From Mrakia gelida (lineage: Eukaryota > Basidiomycota > Tremellomycetes > Cystofilobasidiales > Mrakiaceae), in assembly GCA_024345305.1 (NCBI GenBank), contig BRON01000009.1, positions 1,488,001 to 1,552,000 of the forward strand: 64,000 nucleotides of DNA, given 5' to 3'. Shown piece by piece: positions 1 through 10,003 of the stretch (its first letter is position 1; each line of letters begins with the position of its first letter). The notes beneath the pieces were generated by a model. That model was not told the origin of the DNA. It saw only the letters and a program-made list of their open reading frames with translations, and made no database searches. The position numbers and the translations under genes were made by a program.

Positions 1-2172
1 AACGACGACCACGCGAAGGAACGAGGAAAGAAGCAGCAACTCACGCCTTCTCCCTCTCGCCATCAGCAGGACCGAAATCGAGTCCAACGGTTCCTCCCCT
101 TCCTCCAGCACCCTCGAACATCTCGTTCGCCTGCGTCTCGTACCCGTCGAGAAGGTTTCCGAGCTCAGACTGTTGCGACTCGATGTAAGAGAGCGAATCC
201 TCGACGGCCTTGTTGGCTTCCTCGGCGGAGAGGATTTGAGAGTAGAGACGAGAGATCTGAGGACGAGCGCGTGGAAGTAAGAGCGTCAGTAATTCGATAA
301 CTCGAGTACGAGTGAAGAAGACTCGAGAGAGAGCGCGGCAAAACACTCACCTGGTTCCCATTCTCAACCAACACTCGATCCCACTCCCTCACCTCTCCAG
401 CCTGCCTTCCAAACTCCTTCACTTGGACATCCAACTCCTTACTCCACCCGTTCACGATGTCGTCCATCGTCTTCCCCTTCAGCAGGCTCGGTACGGGCTC
501 GGCCGCTGGAGCAGCAGCTGGCGTCGAGGAGGCAGCGGGAGCGGCAGGAGCTGAAGGGAGGGCAGCGAATCCTCCAGTCTTTCCAGGTTGAACGGCGGTT
601 CCGGGAGCGGGAGTGGGAGCGAGAGTGGTAGGTTTCGGAGGAGCGCCGAAGAGGGAGGTAGTGGCTGGAGCGGGAGCCGAGGTCGAGGCGGTGGGAAGAC
701 TGGGAGAAGGAGACGCGAACGGAAGTAGACGTGAGTGAAAGGAAAACACGCGCCATAGACAACGAAATGAGTGAGAGAGGTGATAAGACTCGATACTCAC
801 GCAGCGGGCTTTCCGAACATGCCTCCAGCAGCAGGAGCAGGGGCAGCGGCGGCAGCAGCAGGTCTAACGACGCGTGTGGAGGAGGAGGCGCGTTCGTGAG
901 TCAACATCTCGAGTCGATGTACGGCAGAAACAAGAACAACAACTCACTCAGCAGGCTTGCCGAACATTCCTCCTCCAAAAGTGGTAGCTGGAGCAGCAGG
1001 AGCAGAAGCGGCCGGCGCGGTCGACCTGAAGGAGAAGCAGGAGGGACGAGGAGGTCAGCTTCAGCTTCGCAGTCGAGCTCATTCACAACACGTCGAGAAC
1101 ACGAGCGAGCTACAACGTACTCAGCAGGCTTTCCGAACATCCCTCCTCCGAATGCACCAGCAGCCGGGGCAGGAGCAGCGGGAGTAGTCGATCTGGAAAG
1201 GGAGGGAAGAAAGGGAAGGGAGCTCGAGGTCAGCTTCGCGCGTTCCGTTTCGTTCTCGTCTCGAGCTGCCTGTCCTTCGTCTTTCTCGTCCACGCGAAGA
1301 TCGACAAAAGAAGAAGGCGAGCTCACTCAGCAGGCTTGGGGGCACCGAACAATCCTCCAGCAGAAGCGGCAGCGGGAGTGGCAGGCTTCGCGGCTCCTCC
1401 AAACATCCCTCCTCCTCCTCCTCCTCCTCCGAACATGCCTCCCGAGGGAGCTGGGGCTGGTGTTGTCGAAGCAGGGGCGGGAGCACCGAAGAGGGAAGTA
1501 GTGGGAGCTGCTGGTTTGGGAGCTCCGAAGAAGGAAGGAGCTGCTGGAGCTGGAGTGGTGGAAGAGGAAGGAGGTGCGCCGAAGAGGTTGGAAGTGGGAG
1601 CTGCTGGAGCGGCAGGGGCTCTGTGATTGAGACGAGACGAGAGTCAGATCAAAGCGAGGATATAAGAGCATGATAAAGGGAGTTGACTGACCCAAATCCG
1701 AACGAAGTAGCAGGTTTGGGAGCTGTCGAAGCAGCCCCTCCTCCAAAGAGGTTCCCTCCTCCCGCCGAAGGTGCAGAAGCTCCAAAGAGAGAGGCAGGCT
1801 TGGAAGCTGCTCCTCCTCCGAACATGTTGCTAGGTGGTGGAGCTGCAGGAGTAGTGGAAGCAGCTCCGAATCCTCCGAAGGCGGGCTTAGCTGGGGTTGC
1901 TGTGGCTGGAGGAGGACAAGGAGGGAACAGAGGTGAGCTCGTCGTCTCCATCAACAGAGCTTCTATCCTCTGGTCCGAGGGCGAGTCGACCGACTCACGA
2001 GTAGTTCCGAATCCCCCAAAGCCTCCCGAGGCAGCTGGAGCGGCTATGAGGAGAGAGGATCAAGTTAGGAGGAGGTCAGCTCGTTCAAAGCAGGGAAGGA
2101 GGAGGAGAGGTCGAAGGGATGGAGCTGCTTACCAGGCGTTGATCCGAAGCTGAAGGCTGGAGAAAGGGACAT
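1..2172 (-). CDS. NSP1: Nucleoporin NSP1/Nup62, FG repeats plus start of the Nsp1 C-terminal domain (partial)
   Basis: Central-channel FG nucleoporin of the nuclear pore, by family knowledge. Exon 1 most simply starts at 2172 (MSLSPAFSFGSTPG) and is followed by a donor. The next exons are full of FG, GLFG-like and FGGG motifs spaced by Ala/Pro/Thr/Ser-rich linkers (for example FGGGMFGKPA). The segment at about 480-330 reads LLKGKTMDDIVNGWSKELD, and the following exon reads SRLYSQILSAEEANKAVED; both match the coiled-coil Nsp1_C/Nup62 domain. An in-frame TGA at 41-43 overlaps GTGAGT and is more likely a splice donor, because the coiled coil is incomplete there. The gene therefore probably runs off the left edge. 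At least eight short introns are visible. The exact start is uncertain. Confidence 0.85.
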
Positions 2173-2997
2173 GTTTCGAGTCAGTGATCACATACGAGTC
2201 TCTGTAAGGGTGAGAAGACGTGAACTGACCCATTTTGTAAGAAAGAAGTGGAAGAGATGGATGTGGGTGAGGGAGGAGGAAGGTCGAGGGCTCTGCCGCT
2301 CGTGAAGTCACGCTTCGCCCTGCTCGTCTCGTTTTTCGTTTCAAGCTCACCTGCTTGCCTTCAACTGCATCACCCATCCCCTTCTCCTTCTCGAATGTCT
2401 TAATTCAGCCATAGCACACTAACGATCCCCTTGAACCGCCCCAACACCTCTCTTCTTTGTCGGACAACAGCGTTCGTTCTCTCCTCCCCCTCCTTCTCCC
2501 TCCTCTCTTCTTCTCCCTCCCTCCCTCCTCCTCCTCCCTTCCCTCCCGGGTCGTTCGAAGCCGCTTCGAATCCAGCCACCGGTTTTATTACTGTCGTAGC
2601 TACGTGATCGCGAGCGGTCAAAACGAAACCCTACATCAACTCCTGTTAGAGATCTTCGACCCTCCCTTCTTTCGAGATCGAGGAGGGCGAAGGTTCGCCT
2701 TTTCATTTTATCTCCTGGCCTGCTCATTCAATAGAGGTCAAAAGGAGAGGTAGAGAACGCTACATCACCCTTACCTTAGAGACTAGACTTTCCTATGATC
2801 ATGAGCTCGTTGCTTCCATCTTCGTGCGCCGTCTCAAGAAAGCGAAGCACGACGGAGAGAGAGAGAGAGAGGGAGGGAAACCGAGTCGAGCTCGAGCGCT
2901 TCCTTCTTCCTATCAACGTCGACCCTCCTCTGCTTCGCTTCTTCTCTGGATTACTTCCAAACCTCAATACATCCTTCCTCTTCGCCTCACCCCTCCT
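2173..2997. other. Intergenic region between divergent genes
   Basis: This is the 5' flank of both the nucleoporin gene (leftward) and the F-box-like gene (rightward). It contains long pyrimidine-rich stretches (about 2450-2560) typical of promoters and 5' UTRs here. Short open frames on both strands look like shadows. I see no RNA gene. Confidence 0.5.
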
Positions 2998-4314
2998 ATG
3001 TCTCAAACTAGACCCTCGAAAAGCGCATCGCCCAAGCTCAACATGTCCTCGACCTCCTCCCTACATCCTCCTCCTCCTCTTCTTTCACCTCACAGACCCC
3101 TTCTTCCTCTCGACGTTCAGCGCCTCATCCTCATCGAGGCTGCAGGAGGGCTTCCGTGTCGTATCGACCGAAGGTTTCCTAGATCGAGATGCCCGCAGCT
3201 GGTTTCCTTCTCGCTCGTTTGCAAGGAGTGGAAGGTGAACTCGACTCTCCTCCCTCCCCTTGCTCCTCCTCCCTCGATGATCCTTCTGATCCTGGTTCCT
3301 TATCTTGTGTTCCCATCTAGGACGCAGCCTATCCCCTCCTCTACTCTCACATCGAAGTCCTGTCTCCTGATCGTATCAGCCGATTCGTCGAAACCCTTTC
3401 AGCCTTCCCTTTTCTCGGTCGCCATGTCGTCGCCCTCCGAGCAGACGAGTGGGACGTCTCCAACTTCGCTCTCCTTCCCAACCTTCGATACTTCGAGTCC
3501 TGGAGTAATCACGGCGGACCTCCAAGCTTGGAGGTGGTGCGTCCGAAGCTGGAGATGATGGTCGTCAGGAAAGCATGGTTGGCGCCGGACCCTGACGCGC
3601 TTGAGACTCTTGAGAAGTGGGTCAACCAGGAGGAGTTGAGGTCAGTCAGACCTTCCTAAGTTTGTACTCCTTGACATTGTTTGTGTCTGATGTAGTCCTC
3701 TCCTGTTCGACAGATCTCTGGCTGTCAACCTCTCCCACTACATCTACTCGGAACCCCTCCTCGGCCCACCCCTCGTCTACCCGGCCACCCTTTCTCTCCC
3801 CTTCCTCACTTCCTTCTCGACCACCCAAACCTCCACCCTTTTCTACGGAACGGAGGATCCCTACCCTCACCTCTAACCCCTCCTCCGTCGTGTCGGTCCT
3901 CAACTCCTTCGCCTCAGCATCTCGGAGGAAGCAGAAACCATCTGCGGCTCGATCCCGAGTTGGTTCTTCGAGCTCTGTCACAACCTCCTCAGCTTCGCCG
4001 TTACCGGAGAGATCGAGATCGGGAGCTTGGCCGATTCGGGGCATGCCACGCTGGAGGACTTGTTTGTTGGTGGTACGGGTGGTGGACTGGGACGGGAGGA
4101 TGGAGGGGAGGCGGACCAGGAGTTTGAAGAGATCGATGGGGACCAGGCGGAGCAGTTCTGTAGACGTGGGGAGAGGTTTCCGAAGATGAAGACGATCCAT
4201 CTGAGGGGTGCTTCGTTTGGGAAGAAGGTGGATCTGGGTCGTGTGTGCGAACACGCGACGCGGTTGGGCTGGGAGGTGAAGGATCAGTTTGGGACGAGGT
4301 GGGACAGGAGCTGA
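2998..4314 (+). CDS. F-box-like / LRR-type protein, three exons
   Basis: Reads as exons 2998-3234, 3321-3640 and 3696-4314. The N-terminus is Ser/Pro-rich. An F-box-like helix follows (LLPLDVQRLILIEAAGG, then SFSLVCKEWKDAAYPLLYSH), giving the usual LP..v...I......L..sLVCk.W...a.plLY pattern. The rest alternates Leu-rich strands and helices without a recognisable catalytic motif (for example FALLPNLRYFESWS and NLLSFAVTGEIEIGSL), as in fungal F-box/LRR substrate adaptors. The usual role of such proteins is substrate selection for SCF ubiquitin ligases; that is family knowledge, and no partner is visible here. It ends in WDRS-TGA. It is more distant from the compact family at 23.7 and 51-58 kb. 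Confidence 0.72.
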
Positions 4315-4671
4315 GGAGACGATGGAGGTGGAGAAGACGAAGAGCGTTAAGCTTGTTACTATTTAGAACGTTTTCTCGCTCGATACCCGATGGACGCGGC
4401 CGGGGAAGAACGAGGGAGCGAGAGAGCCTCAACGGACGCGTCGAGCAGTTTCGTCTCGTCCTCCCTCCCCTCCTTCCATCGACTCGCTACAGAAATCTCC
4501 CTATCGGCCAGTTTATTATCTGTTCGTTTCTCGGTCGTCTCTTCTAGAGGATAATCAACCTAAGCAGCTTGGACCTGAGCGACGCAATTTTGTTTGGATC
4601 GCGAAGCGTATCGCGCCGAGAGGATGCGAAGCTGCAGAGGACGTGCTGTCGCGGAAGCTAGAGACGCTTAG

Positions 4672-5338
4672 TACGAGAGGGATTACTCGACGACGAAGGC
4701 GGACGAGCCGCGTCGAAAGATTCAGGTCGAGGAGCCGAAACCCGTCGGTACGTGATCATCCTCTTTTCCCCTCAGAGAACCTCTCCTGACTAGGTTCGAC
4801 TTGATCTTTTACTTTGGTCCCATCAGCTCCTCCCATCCCTCCCACGAGGCACGAGCCCCAACCCACTTGTCGAGTCCCAGGCGAGTCCTCGTATCTCCCT
4901 CTTTTCCCTCCAGTCTCGCTAACTCATCCTTCCCGTCCTCGTCATCAGTCACTCTCTACTCCATCCCGATCGTCTACTTCGACCCGCCTCAAGGTCCTCC
5001 TCTTCCTCCCGAGGACGTCTGTGCGTTCGCTCGTCTCACCCATCGATCTCGGCGCGTTTGTTCCCCTTCCTTCGCTGACTCCTTCTCAATCCATCACCTC
5101 AACAGTCCCACCCTTTCGTCGTATCTCAGTCAAGTTCGGATCTCTTCTTCCTCCGTCCCGCTCAAGCACCTACTCGTTCTCCTCCTCGGGCTCAAGAACG
5201 ACCTTCGCCTCGTCGTCGTCGGAAGGATCGCTCGCGACGATGATTTCAGAAGAGGAGGAGGTGGATGCGGTGTTTGGGGAGGAGAAGAGTACGGCGTTGA
5301 TTGCTGTTTGGGGGATGGGGCTCGAGGAGGAGGTTTGA
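4672..5338 (+). CDS. Hypothetical protein (weak gene model)
   Basis: A spliced reading is possible. An exon at 4672-4747 reads YERDYSTTKADEPRRK, followed by a canonical-looking intron 4748-4826 with GTACGT, CTGAC and CAG. The exon 4827-5338 that follows has a Ser/Pro/Thr-rich middle and an acidic end (ISEEEEVDAVFGEEKST, ending GMGLEEEV). No start codon can be fixed; an upstream exon is needed. I do not recognise a domain. Composition and exon-end behaviour favour this frame over the other long plus-strand frame (to 5433). The model is tentative. Confidence 0.35.
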
Positions 5339-5539
5339 AGTTGGGGTTGAGGTTTAAGAGGGAGGGAGGGGGGAGGCTGGTCTTCTCAGTCGCGTCGCTG
5401 CTCTTCCATAGACTCGATACCGAGCGACATTAATATCTGCGCACTGTGGTCTGAAATTTGTTGGTGAAAAGGCGAACGAAAGTCAGCTCAACGTTCGACG
5501 CGTCTTTCCCTCGAGCAAAGCATTTGGAACTCACCTCGC

Positions 5540-6873
5540 CTACTCGATCCCAAACTTCACCACCCCATCCACCTCTCTCACCAGCACCACCACATCCGTC
5601 TCGATCAAGTTTTCCTTGATCGCTTCTCCGTTCAGCATGTCTGAGCCGTTGACTGCAACGCAAAACGAGAAGGACGAAGACGCGTCAGTTCAGATCAGTT
5701 CGTCTCATCCGTTCCCATTCCATCTTCTCTCCTGCTCCTCTTCCTACTCCTCCTGAATCCGAATCTCATTCACCAGCATCAGACCGAACAGAAAGGACGG
5801 CAAACTCACCTCTCCTCTCCGCATCCTCCCTGTTGGCCTCGATCCCCGTCTCGAGATGCCGATTCACGAGTCTCGTCCTGGCCATCTCAGCGGGAACGTC
5901 CAACCAGATCTTCAGTCCCCACCAGTGCTTACTCTGGTTCCAAGGAGGAAGGTCGAGGAAGAGGTAGAGACCTTCGATGACGCTGTTCGAACGAGACGCG
6001 AGATAGAGAGGAAGAGGCAAGGGTAAGCTCGAGCTTGCGAGAACGAGAGCCGTCCAGTTCGACTGAGTTGAGACCATAGAGACAAGGAGAGCTGATACTT
6101 ACACAATCTTGTTGTGTGGGTAGATGGGAAACGGAGAAGGCGAAGGATCCTTGAGCTCGTGGGAGAAGGTTGGGAAAGCGATGGGTGGGGACTCGGGAGT
6201 GGGTTGATCTCGCAGGGAGGAGAGGAAAGTGAGGAAGGAGGTGGAGTTGAAGGTGTGGTGAGCTCCTCGACGTCTACGAGCTTCTGCTGGGTCCTGAGAG
6301 GAGGAGGAGGAGGAGGAGCAAAAGGCGAGGGCAGTGAGGTGAGGGAAGGAGGGAGGGCGGAGGTGAGTTCGTGAGCTCGAGGCTGAGCTCAACTTGAGGG
6401 AGAGAGAAGAGCAGAGAAGGAACGAACCTCGAAGAGATCCAACTCAGCCCGAGTGCAGTGCCATCCGTCCATTCCTACGCATACTGCTGGCTCGAGGGTG
6501 GTTGGAGAAGAGTGAGAAGAAGAGGAGGAAGGGGAGGAGCCCGTGAGGAGATGGTTGATTCGTTCCGTGAGAGGGACAGCGAGCGTCGATTTCCCACTTC
6601 CTGGAACTCCAGCGACACCTGAGAAAGTAGAGAGGGTGAGCGAGAGATGTATAGAGTGGAGAGAAGGGGCTACTCACCGACGAGAAAACGTTCGGAAGGA
6701 GAAGATCTGGGAAGAGGAAGGAGGAAGGGAGCGAGGCGTGTGAGCTCGACGACCCTTCTCTCGGCATCCCCTCTTCCTCTCCTCTTCTTCTGCACTCACT
6801 CTATATATCTCTTGACGACCTTCTGAGCGAGTTCCTCTACGAGTTGATCGATATCCGAGTTTGTTGAGCTCAT
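5540..6873 (-). CDS. YFH7: YFH7-like P-loop kinase (uridine kinase-like fold)
   Basis: A spliced minus-strand protein with Walker A GVPGSGKST near 6600-6560. It continues through VGMDGWHCTRAELDLFE, the motif RRRGAHHTFNSTSFLTF, then FSHELKDPSPSPF, then IIEGLYLFLDLPPWN and a lid-type segment ARTRLVNRHLETGI. It ends with NGSDMLNGEAIKENLI. The order and wording match yeast YFH7 and related phosphoribulokinase/uridine kinase-class ATPases; the physiological substrate of that family is not settled. The final exons are 5540-5652 and 5810 to about 5982. The start chosen is MSSTNSDIDQLVEEL at 6873; an in-frame Met at 6948 would add a Ser-rich 25-residue leader. It shares a roughly 180-bp divergent promoter with the DUF202 gene. 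Confidence 0.85.
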
Positions 6874-7055
6874 GGTCGTTTGATCTCGCTCCCCAGCTCT
6901 TGGACTCCGCTCTTTCGAAGTCGTCGAAACCGAGCTGGATGAGCTCATCTTCTCTCGCTTCTTATCTCCAACGTCGTCAGGAAGGAAGAAGAAAAACGTA
7001 CGTCCTTCCCTCCCTCTAACGACCACCATCAAAAGGGAAACAACAAACGAGTCTG

Positions 7056-8389
7056 ATGCTTCCTTCTCACGTCCGATCCCGAACCTCCCACAGTTCGACA
7101 ACCACCACCAACGAATCCACTCCCCTCCTTCGCCCTTCCTCCAACCCCATGTCTCCCTCGATAGAGCAAACAACAACGGATCAACCAGTAGAGAACGGAC
7201 AGCAGCAACCTCAGAAGCGTACGAGCGGACTCAAGGAGTGGTGGATCAGTAGCGGACTCGCGGCTTTGGAGTTGGAGAACACTGGTTCAGTCGGTGAGCT
7301 CGACTCCTTCTTCCCTCTCCCCTCCCTCCTCCTCCTTCCTGCGCCTTCTTCGTCGCCCGTTCTAGTCTTCCTCGGAGAGAATGCCGAAGAGAATGCAGAC
7401 ATGAGCAGAGCATCCCGCTCTCTGCACGTCCTTGCCGAGCAGCAAATCGACGTCGACGGCCCAAGAGTTCAAGAACCGAGCTGACCTTCCCTCCCTCCCT
7501 CTCTCCCTCTTCGCACCCTCCCCCGTCCCCCTCCCTCTCCAGCTCGAGACCACCTCGCCTCAGAACGAACATACCTCGCCTGGCTTCGTACATCCTTAGC
7601 CTTCTGCTCAGTAGGAGTCGGTGAGTCGTCGTCTTCGTCTGCTCCCTCCCTAGCTTCCCCGTTTCCCCGCCCTCTCTCCTCGCACCCCCCAAGCTCACGC
7701 CTTCTCCATCCCTTCTTGCCTTCCTCCCTTCTTCTCCCCTCGATCCACTCCGGTCAGCTCTCACCCAACTCTTCTCTCTCACCTCCCCTCTCGCTCTCGA
7801 CCCTATCCCCTCTCCGCCTTCGACCACGACCGACCCAACCGTGAAAGCTCAACTGGAAGCGATGGAGATCGTTTATCGGGATATCCTGACGGTCCTGAGC
7901 AAGAGTGAGGGTAACAGGAAGTTTGCGAGACCACTGGGTGGGCTGCTGATTGGGTGAGTCGAGTTGAGGAAAGAGAGGAGGGGAGGGGAGAAGGCGAGGG
8001 AGGAGGGAGGGAGATGACGCGAAACGACGGACGCTGACTTTTCCCTCGTCGTCTTGACCACTACTTCAAACGGAATAGATTGGGATTCATCATCCTGCTG
8101 ATAGGTCCGTGGACTCTCCATCTCCACCTCCCATGTCTTCCCTGCCTCGCGAACGCTCGTCGTTTTCCAACGTCGAACGCTGACCCTCTTGCACCTCTTC
8201 CTCTTTCCTCCACTCTTCCCCGTTCTCCTTCCAACCTCCTTCATTCCTGCAGGAATCATCCGATACTTCACCGTCCAATCTCACCTCATCGTCAACAGGT
8301 TCCCTGCGACGCGTCTGCCGGTGATGGGGATCTCGTTGCTCACGGGAGCGGTGGTCGTCGTCGTGCTGGGAATTGTGGCTGGGATGTGA
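7056..8389 (+). CDS. DUF202 family membrane protein
   Basis: A roughly 80-residue Ser/Thr-rich cytosolic N-terminus is followed, across an intron ending at about 7540, by the DUF202 signature ARDHLASERTYLAWLRTSLA. Three hydrophobic segments follow: LAFCSVGVALTQLF, PLGGLLIGLGFIILLIG, and a C-terminal helix rich in Val/Leu ending GIVAGM. A short hydrophilic exon (about 7755-7953) separates the first two. DUF202 proteins (YidH-like) are small three-helix membrane proteins of unclear function; the fold is also found in fungal VTC-type subunits. Introns have GTGAG donors. The stop TGA is at 8387-8389. The first-exon Met at 7056 is the only sensible start. Confidence 0.82.
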
Positions 8390-8864
8390 CGAGTGTTGAG
8401 CCGAGTACACGGCATAGATGAGTGGGAGGAGGTCAGGTGTGAACGGTGGAGAGAAAGAGAGGGAAGAGGGAGGGAGGGTTCGTCACTTTACGATTTTTAC
8501 GAGTCAGCGTTTCGCTGAGCGAGGAGAGTTCGATTCCGGTAGTTTTGGCGATGCATGGCTACGTGGTTCTGGTCGTGGGCTTGTTCGGAGGGAGCAGTGT
8601 GGAGAGAAAGAAAAGGGAGAAGGGAAGCCGGGAGCGGCGACGCGTCGTCCTGTCTCGAGCCCTTCCACAGCCAGCGTCCTGATCGTCTCTTTGCCTGAAC
8701 GCGCTCGCCTCAAGTCAGAGAAAAAGCTGATCAAGGAGCGTGTCAGCTTTCGAGCAAGGAGGGCGAGACACGAGACAAAAAGACGACGACACCGCGCGAA
8801 GACGCGAAAGTCTGCCAAAAAATCAAGCTTGCGTTGTAAGCTTTATAAATGAAAGTTCTGTTCA
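8390..8864. other. Intergenic, 3' flank of the DUF202 gene
   Basis: No convincing gene. Two overlapping Arg-rich open frames (8418-8852 and 8446-8682) lack domain-like sequence. The region ends immediately before the inverted-duplication arm and its tRNA. Confidence 0.5.
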
Positions 8865-10003
8865 GTTGTCATCGAGATAGGTATGGTGAAGTGGCTATCA
8901 TTCGCGCTTGCCATGCGTGAGGCAGGGGTTCAATTCCCCTTACCTATATCTTTTGATATCTTTTGCTCGATCTTCTTTTTTGCCGTCTCTCGCTCCAAAG
9001 GAACGCAAGGAGATAGCACCAGACCGCTCTGAGATATTTTGGAGCTTCCGTGAGAAGGAGAAGAGGGAGTAGGGGAGTCAAGTCGACCGATGCGACCTCT
9101 CGAGACGCGTCGCGCCAACGAGTCGGCGACGTCGTTCTTCACATCCTCTGACAATTTAACGAAACAGCGTAGATTCGACAGACAGATGAGATCACCTACT
9201 GCTGTCGTCCATTCTCCCCTGCTCTAAGAGAACAAACGTCGCGAAAGACGACGCACGACGCACGACGCGGTTTTGCATGGCGGCAAAGACCCTGCCACCA
9301 GCTCGGCTCTTGGGTGCACCTTCTCCCAGCTTCTCTTGTCGTGCTCGTTGCGTGACTCGCTCTTCCACCAGACGGCGAGCTATGAGATAAGATCTGTAGA
9401 CTCTCTCAAAAAAAAGACGGCCTCTCAGTCAGTCGAGTCGGGCATTTGGCCACGGCGAACCTGTCTCTCTCTTTCCTCCTTCCCTCGTTCTTGCCCTCTC
9501 TTCTCCCGTCAACCATCACCCCAAGTCAACTCACTTCCTTTCGTTCCACCTCCTTTACCTCCCACACTCCTTCTCCTATCATGTCCACCCCTACTCCTCG
9601 TGAAACCTTCGAAGCCATTCCTCGAAAGACGTGAGCTCCCCTTTCTCTTCAGCTCGCTTTCCATCTTACCTCGGTCCCCTCTCTCTCAAACTGAATGAGT
9701 TGACTCCTCTTCTCGCACTCTCTTCTTCGTCTGGTATCTCTCAGCCTTACCTTCCCTTACCCTACCCACATCCAGCGACTCGACCGACTCACCAAGCGAT
9801 TGGGAGGAGCTCAGATCTGGGCTAAGAGGGAGGACTGCAACTCTCCTCTCGCTGGTGGAGGAAACAAGGTCCGAAAGGTGAGCGTATCTTCCATCCACTG
9901 GTGAAGAGAAGGGGAGAGGGGATGGTCTTGGCGAGAATGCAGAGTCTCGAGGGCAAAAAACGACGAGCTCACCTTCGGCTTCCTCCCCCGCTTTGCTCTC
10001 TTC
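8865..10003. repeat. Left arm of inverted duplication (tRNA-Gly + ACC deaminase 5' part)
   Basis: Positions 8865-9199 and 9662-10003 recur in reverse complement at 17890-18566. Coordinate sums are constant within each block: 27431 for the outer block and 27893 for the inner block. The difference, 462 bp, is the segment 9200-9661, which is absent from the right arm. Most of the matched sequence looks identical by eye; a short T-rich stretch after the tRNA (about 8950-9000) has diverged. The arm ends inside intron 2 of the ACC deaminase gene. Confidence 0.92.
8877..8947 (+). tRNA. tRNA-Gly(GCC), left copy
   Basis: 71 nt, folded by hand. The acceptor stem ATAGGTA/TACCTAT pairs perfectly over 7 bp. 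The D arm is GTGA/TCAT with an AGTGGCTA loop. The anticodon arm is CGCGC/GCGTG (one G-T) with loop TTGCCAT, giving anticodon GCC. The variable loop has four bases, and the T arm is AGGGG/CCCCT with loop TTCAATT. There is no intron, and CCA is not encoded. A T-rich tract follows at about 8948-8980, consistent with Pol III termination. An identical copy lies inverted at 18484-18554. Confidence 0.93.

Noticed and set aside
41..43. TGA as the end of the NSP1 coding sequence
   Set aside because: It lies inside GTGAGT, a perfect local splice donor, and the Nsp1 coiled-coil domain is only partly present, so the gene should continue beyond the window.
2850..2880. GA-dinucleotide run (gagagagagagagagg) as a possible functional repeat
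   Set aside because: Short purine/pyrimidine runs are common in every spacer of this window and this one has no special context.
4801..5433. Alternative 210-residue frame with LYSIPIVYFDPPQGPPLPP, reminiscent of autophagy E2-like proteins
   Set aside because: The expected catalytic HPC motif is missing and the end is Gly/Arg-rich off-frame sequence; the other frame fits the splice sites better.
8930..9154. Small conserved protein found twice (here on minus and at 18229-18435 on plus)
   Set aside because: Its conservation is explained by the inverted duplication of DNA around the tRNA; the two frames differ at both ends and no start or domain is convincing.
9686..9898. 70-residue frame repeated exactly at 17995-18207
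   Set aside because: It is antisense to ACC deaminase exon 2 and its introns; the duplicate exists only because the DNA is duplicated.
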